NCBI RefSeq assembly: GCF_003853705.1
Contig: NZ_QTQI01000003.1
Span: 62,001 to 126,000, forward strand
From: Burkholderia sp. Bp8992
GTDB lineage: Bacteria > Pseudomonadota > Gammaproteobacteria > Burkholderiales > Burkholderiaceae
DNA: 64,000 nucleotides
Direction: 5' to 3'
In this document: positions 63,063 through 64,000 of the stretch, piece after piece
Position numbering within the stretch: position 1 is the first letter of the stretch
How the letters are laid out: the number at the start of each line of letters is the position of its first letter
The notes under the pieces: generated by a model
Told to the model about the DNA's origin: nothing
Seen by the model: only the letters and a program-made list of their open reading frames with translations
Databases searched by the model: none
Made by a program: the position numbers and the translations under genes

Positions 63063-63980
63063 TTACGACTCGACGCGCACCAGCTTGCGCAGCTGCCACA
63101 CGATATAGACGAGCATGATCGCGAACAGCACGACGGCGATCGCGGCCGAATAGCCTTCGCGGTAGTACTTGATCGCCTGGTCGACCATGAAGTACGCGAG
63201 CACGGTCGAGCTGTCGAACGGGCCGCCGCCCGTCATCACCGAAATCAGGTCGAAGCTGCGCAGCGCGCCGATCACGGTCAGCACCACCGCCATGAAGGTC
63301 GCGGGCCGCAGTTGCGGCAGGATCACGTGCCACAGCAGCGTGAAGCCGCGCGCGCCTTCCATCCGTGCCGCTTCGACGATCTCGCCGTTGATGCCGGTGA
63401 GCCCGGTCAGGTACAGGATCATGCAGAACGGGATCTGCGGCCACAGCGCGGCGGCGATCACGCCGTAGGTCGCATAGCGCGGATCGCCGAGCACCGGGAT
63501 CCCGTGCCCGACGATCAGCTTCAGCAGCCCGAACGTCGGGTCGTAGAACCACGAGAACACGAGACCGACCACGACGCCCGGCAGCACGAACGGTGCGAAG
63601 AACAGCGACTTCACGAGCCGGATGCCGAACACGTTCTGGTTCAGGTACAGCGCGAGCGCGAGGCCGAGCGGCGGCGCGGCGAGGAACAGCACGAGCCACA
63701 GCACGTTGTTCTTCAGCGCGACGTAGAACGTGTCGGACTGCAGCAGCTCGCGATAGTTGTCGAGCCCGGCGAACGTCATCGGCGTCATGCCGTCCCACTG
63801 ATGGAAGCTCAGCCAGATGCTGCTGACGATCGGATACAGCACGAACACGGTGAATAGCGTGAAACCCGGCAGCACGAACCACAGGGCCGCGCGGTTGCGC
63901 CGCCGCGCGAGCGACGCGCGCACGGGCCGCCGTGGGCCGGCATCGCGGCGCGCGGCGCTTTCGGACAGGCTGGTTGACAT
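63063..63980 (-). CDS. Galacto-oligosaccharide ABC permease (MalF/GanP type)
   Basis: A 305-residue permease with six hydrophobic segments and the EAA motif EAARMEGARGFTLLWHVILP. The first 30 residues are Arg-rich and cytoplasmic (SESAARRDAGPRRPVRASLA), then LWFVLPGFTLFTVFVLYPIV begins the first helix. Complete in the window, with its start 20 bp from the edge. First permease gene of the leftward operon that continues to the galactosidase; genes to the right are not visible. Confidence 0.92.
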   Translation of the reverse strand: MSTSLSESAARRDAGPRRPVRASLARRRNRAALWFVLPGFTLFTVFVLYPIVSSIWLSFHQWDGMTPMTFAGLDNYRELLQSDTFYVALKNNVLWLVLFLAAPPLGLALALYLNQNVFGIRLVKSLFFAPFVLPGVVVGLVFSWFYDPTFGLLKLIVGHGIPVLGDPRYATYGVIAAALWPQIPFCMILYLTGLTGINGEIVEAARMEGARGFTLLWHVILPQLRPATFMAVVLTVIGALRSFDLISVMTGGGPFDSSTVLAYFMVDQAIKYYREGYSAAIAVVLFAIMLVYIVWQLRKLVRVES

Positions 63981-64000
63981 GAGATGGCCTTCGATGAAAC

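Noticed and set aside
59728-63108. 1126-residue open frame antisense to the galactan operon
   Set aside because: Opposite three firmly identified genes and Arg-rich throughout; a shadow frame.

Overview
The window looks like a secondary replicon of a Burkholderia species, probably of the B. cepacia complex. The evidence is very high GC with strong third-position GC bias, many LysR/AraC/TetR-controlled catabolic clusters, a supernumerary hsp20-groESL locus, organosulfur uptake genes and a YadA-type trimeric autotransporter. No rRNA, tRNA, CRISPR array, prophage or intact insertion sequence was seen. All assignments come from reading the sequence; no database search was run.

Layout. 1-2015: 3' part of a lipoprotein gene whose mature protein resembles the pore-forming helical domain of Bacillus Cry delta-endotoxins. 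2240-2995: TetR regulator. 3155-7034: heat-shock block, with two Hsp20 genes and a small winged-helix-like gene transcribed leftward, divergent from groES-groEL, and sigma-32-like promoters facing both ways. 7048-7716: two small unknown genes. 7757-12019: LysR gene divergent from an acyl-CoA dehydrogenase / CaiB-BaiF CoA-transferase / CitE-type lyase operon.

12463-27279: a complete non-phosphorylative L-rhamnose locus. It has a secreted GH78 alpha-L-rhamnosidase, the ABC importer RhaSTPQ, a mutarotase, a lactonase, a LysR regulator, L-rhamnose dehydrogenase, L-rhamnonate dehydratase, an MFS carrier, a keto-deoxy-rhamnonate dehydrogenase and a FAH-family hydrolase yielding pyruvate and lactate. 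Two operons are headed by the same 40-bp element at the same relative position, which looks like the LysR operator. 27528-31045: TetR repressor with an inverted-repeat operator, controlling an alpha/beta hydrolase and two SDR genes, followed by a decayed asparagine-synthetase fragment.

31898-46195: organosulfur block, with an AraC regulator, an AhpD-like protein, acyl-CoA-dehydrogenase-fold flavoenzymes (three), a DszA/NtaA-type flavin monooxygenase, two SsuABC-type ABC transporters and an MFS transporter. 46236-48067: small housekeeping-like genes (P-loop kinase, VOC protein, methyltransferase).

48235-55975: a 1197-residue trimeric autotransporter adhesin with a long AT-rich upstream region, a REC-AraC response regulator and a TonB-dependent siderophore receptor. 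56197-57507: DUF72 protein and a tiny membrane protein. 57685-63980: galactan utilisation, with a GH53 endo-galactanase behind a perfect LacI-type palindrome, converging on a leftward operon of two sugar ABC permeases, a GH42 beta-galactosidase and an MFS sugar transporter. That operon continues beyond the right edge.
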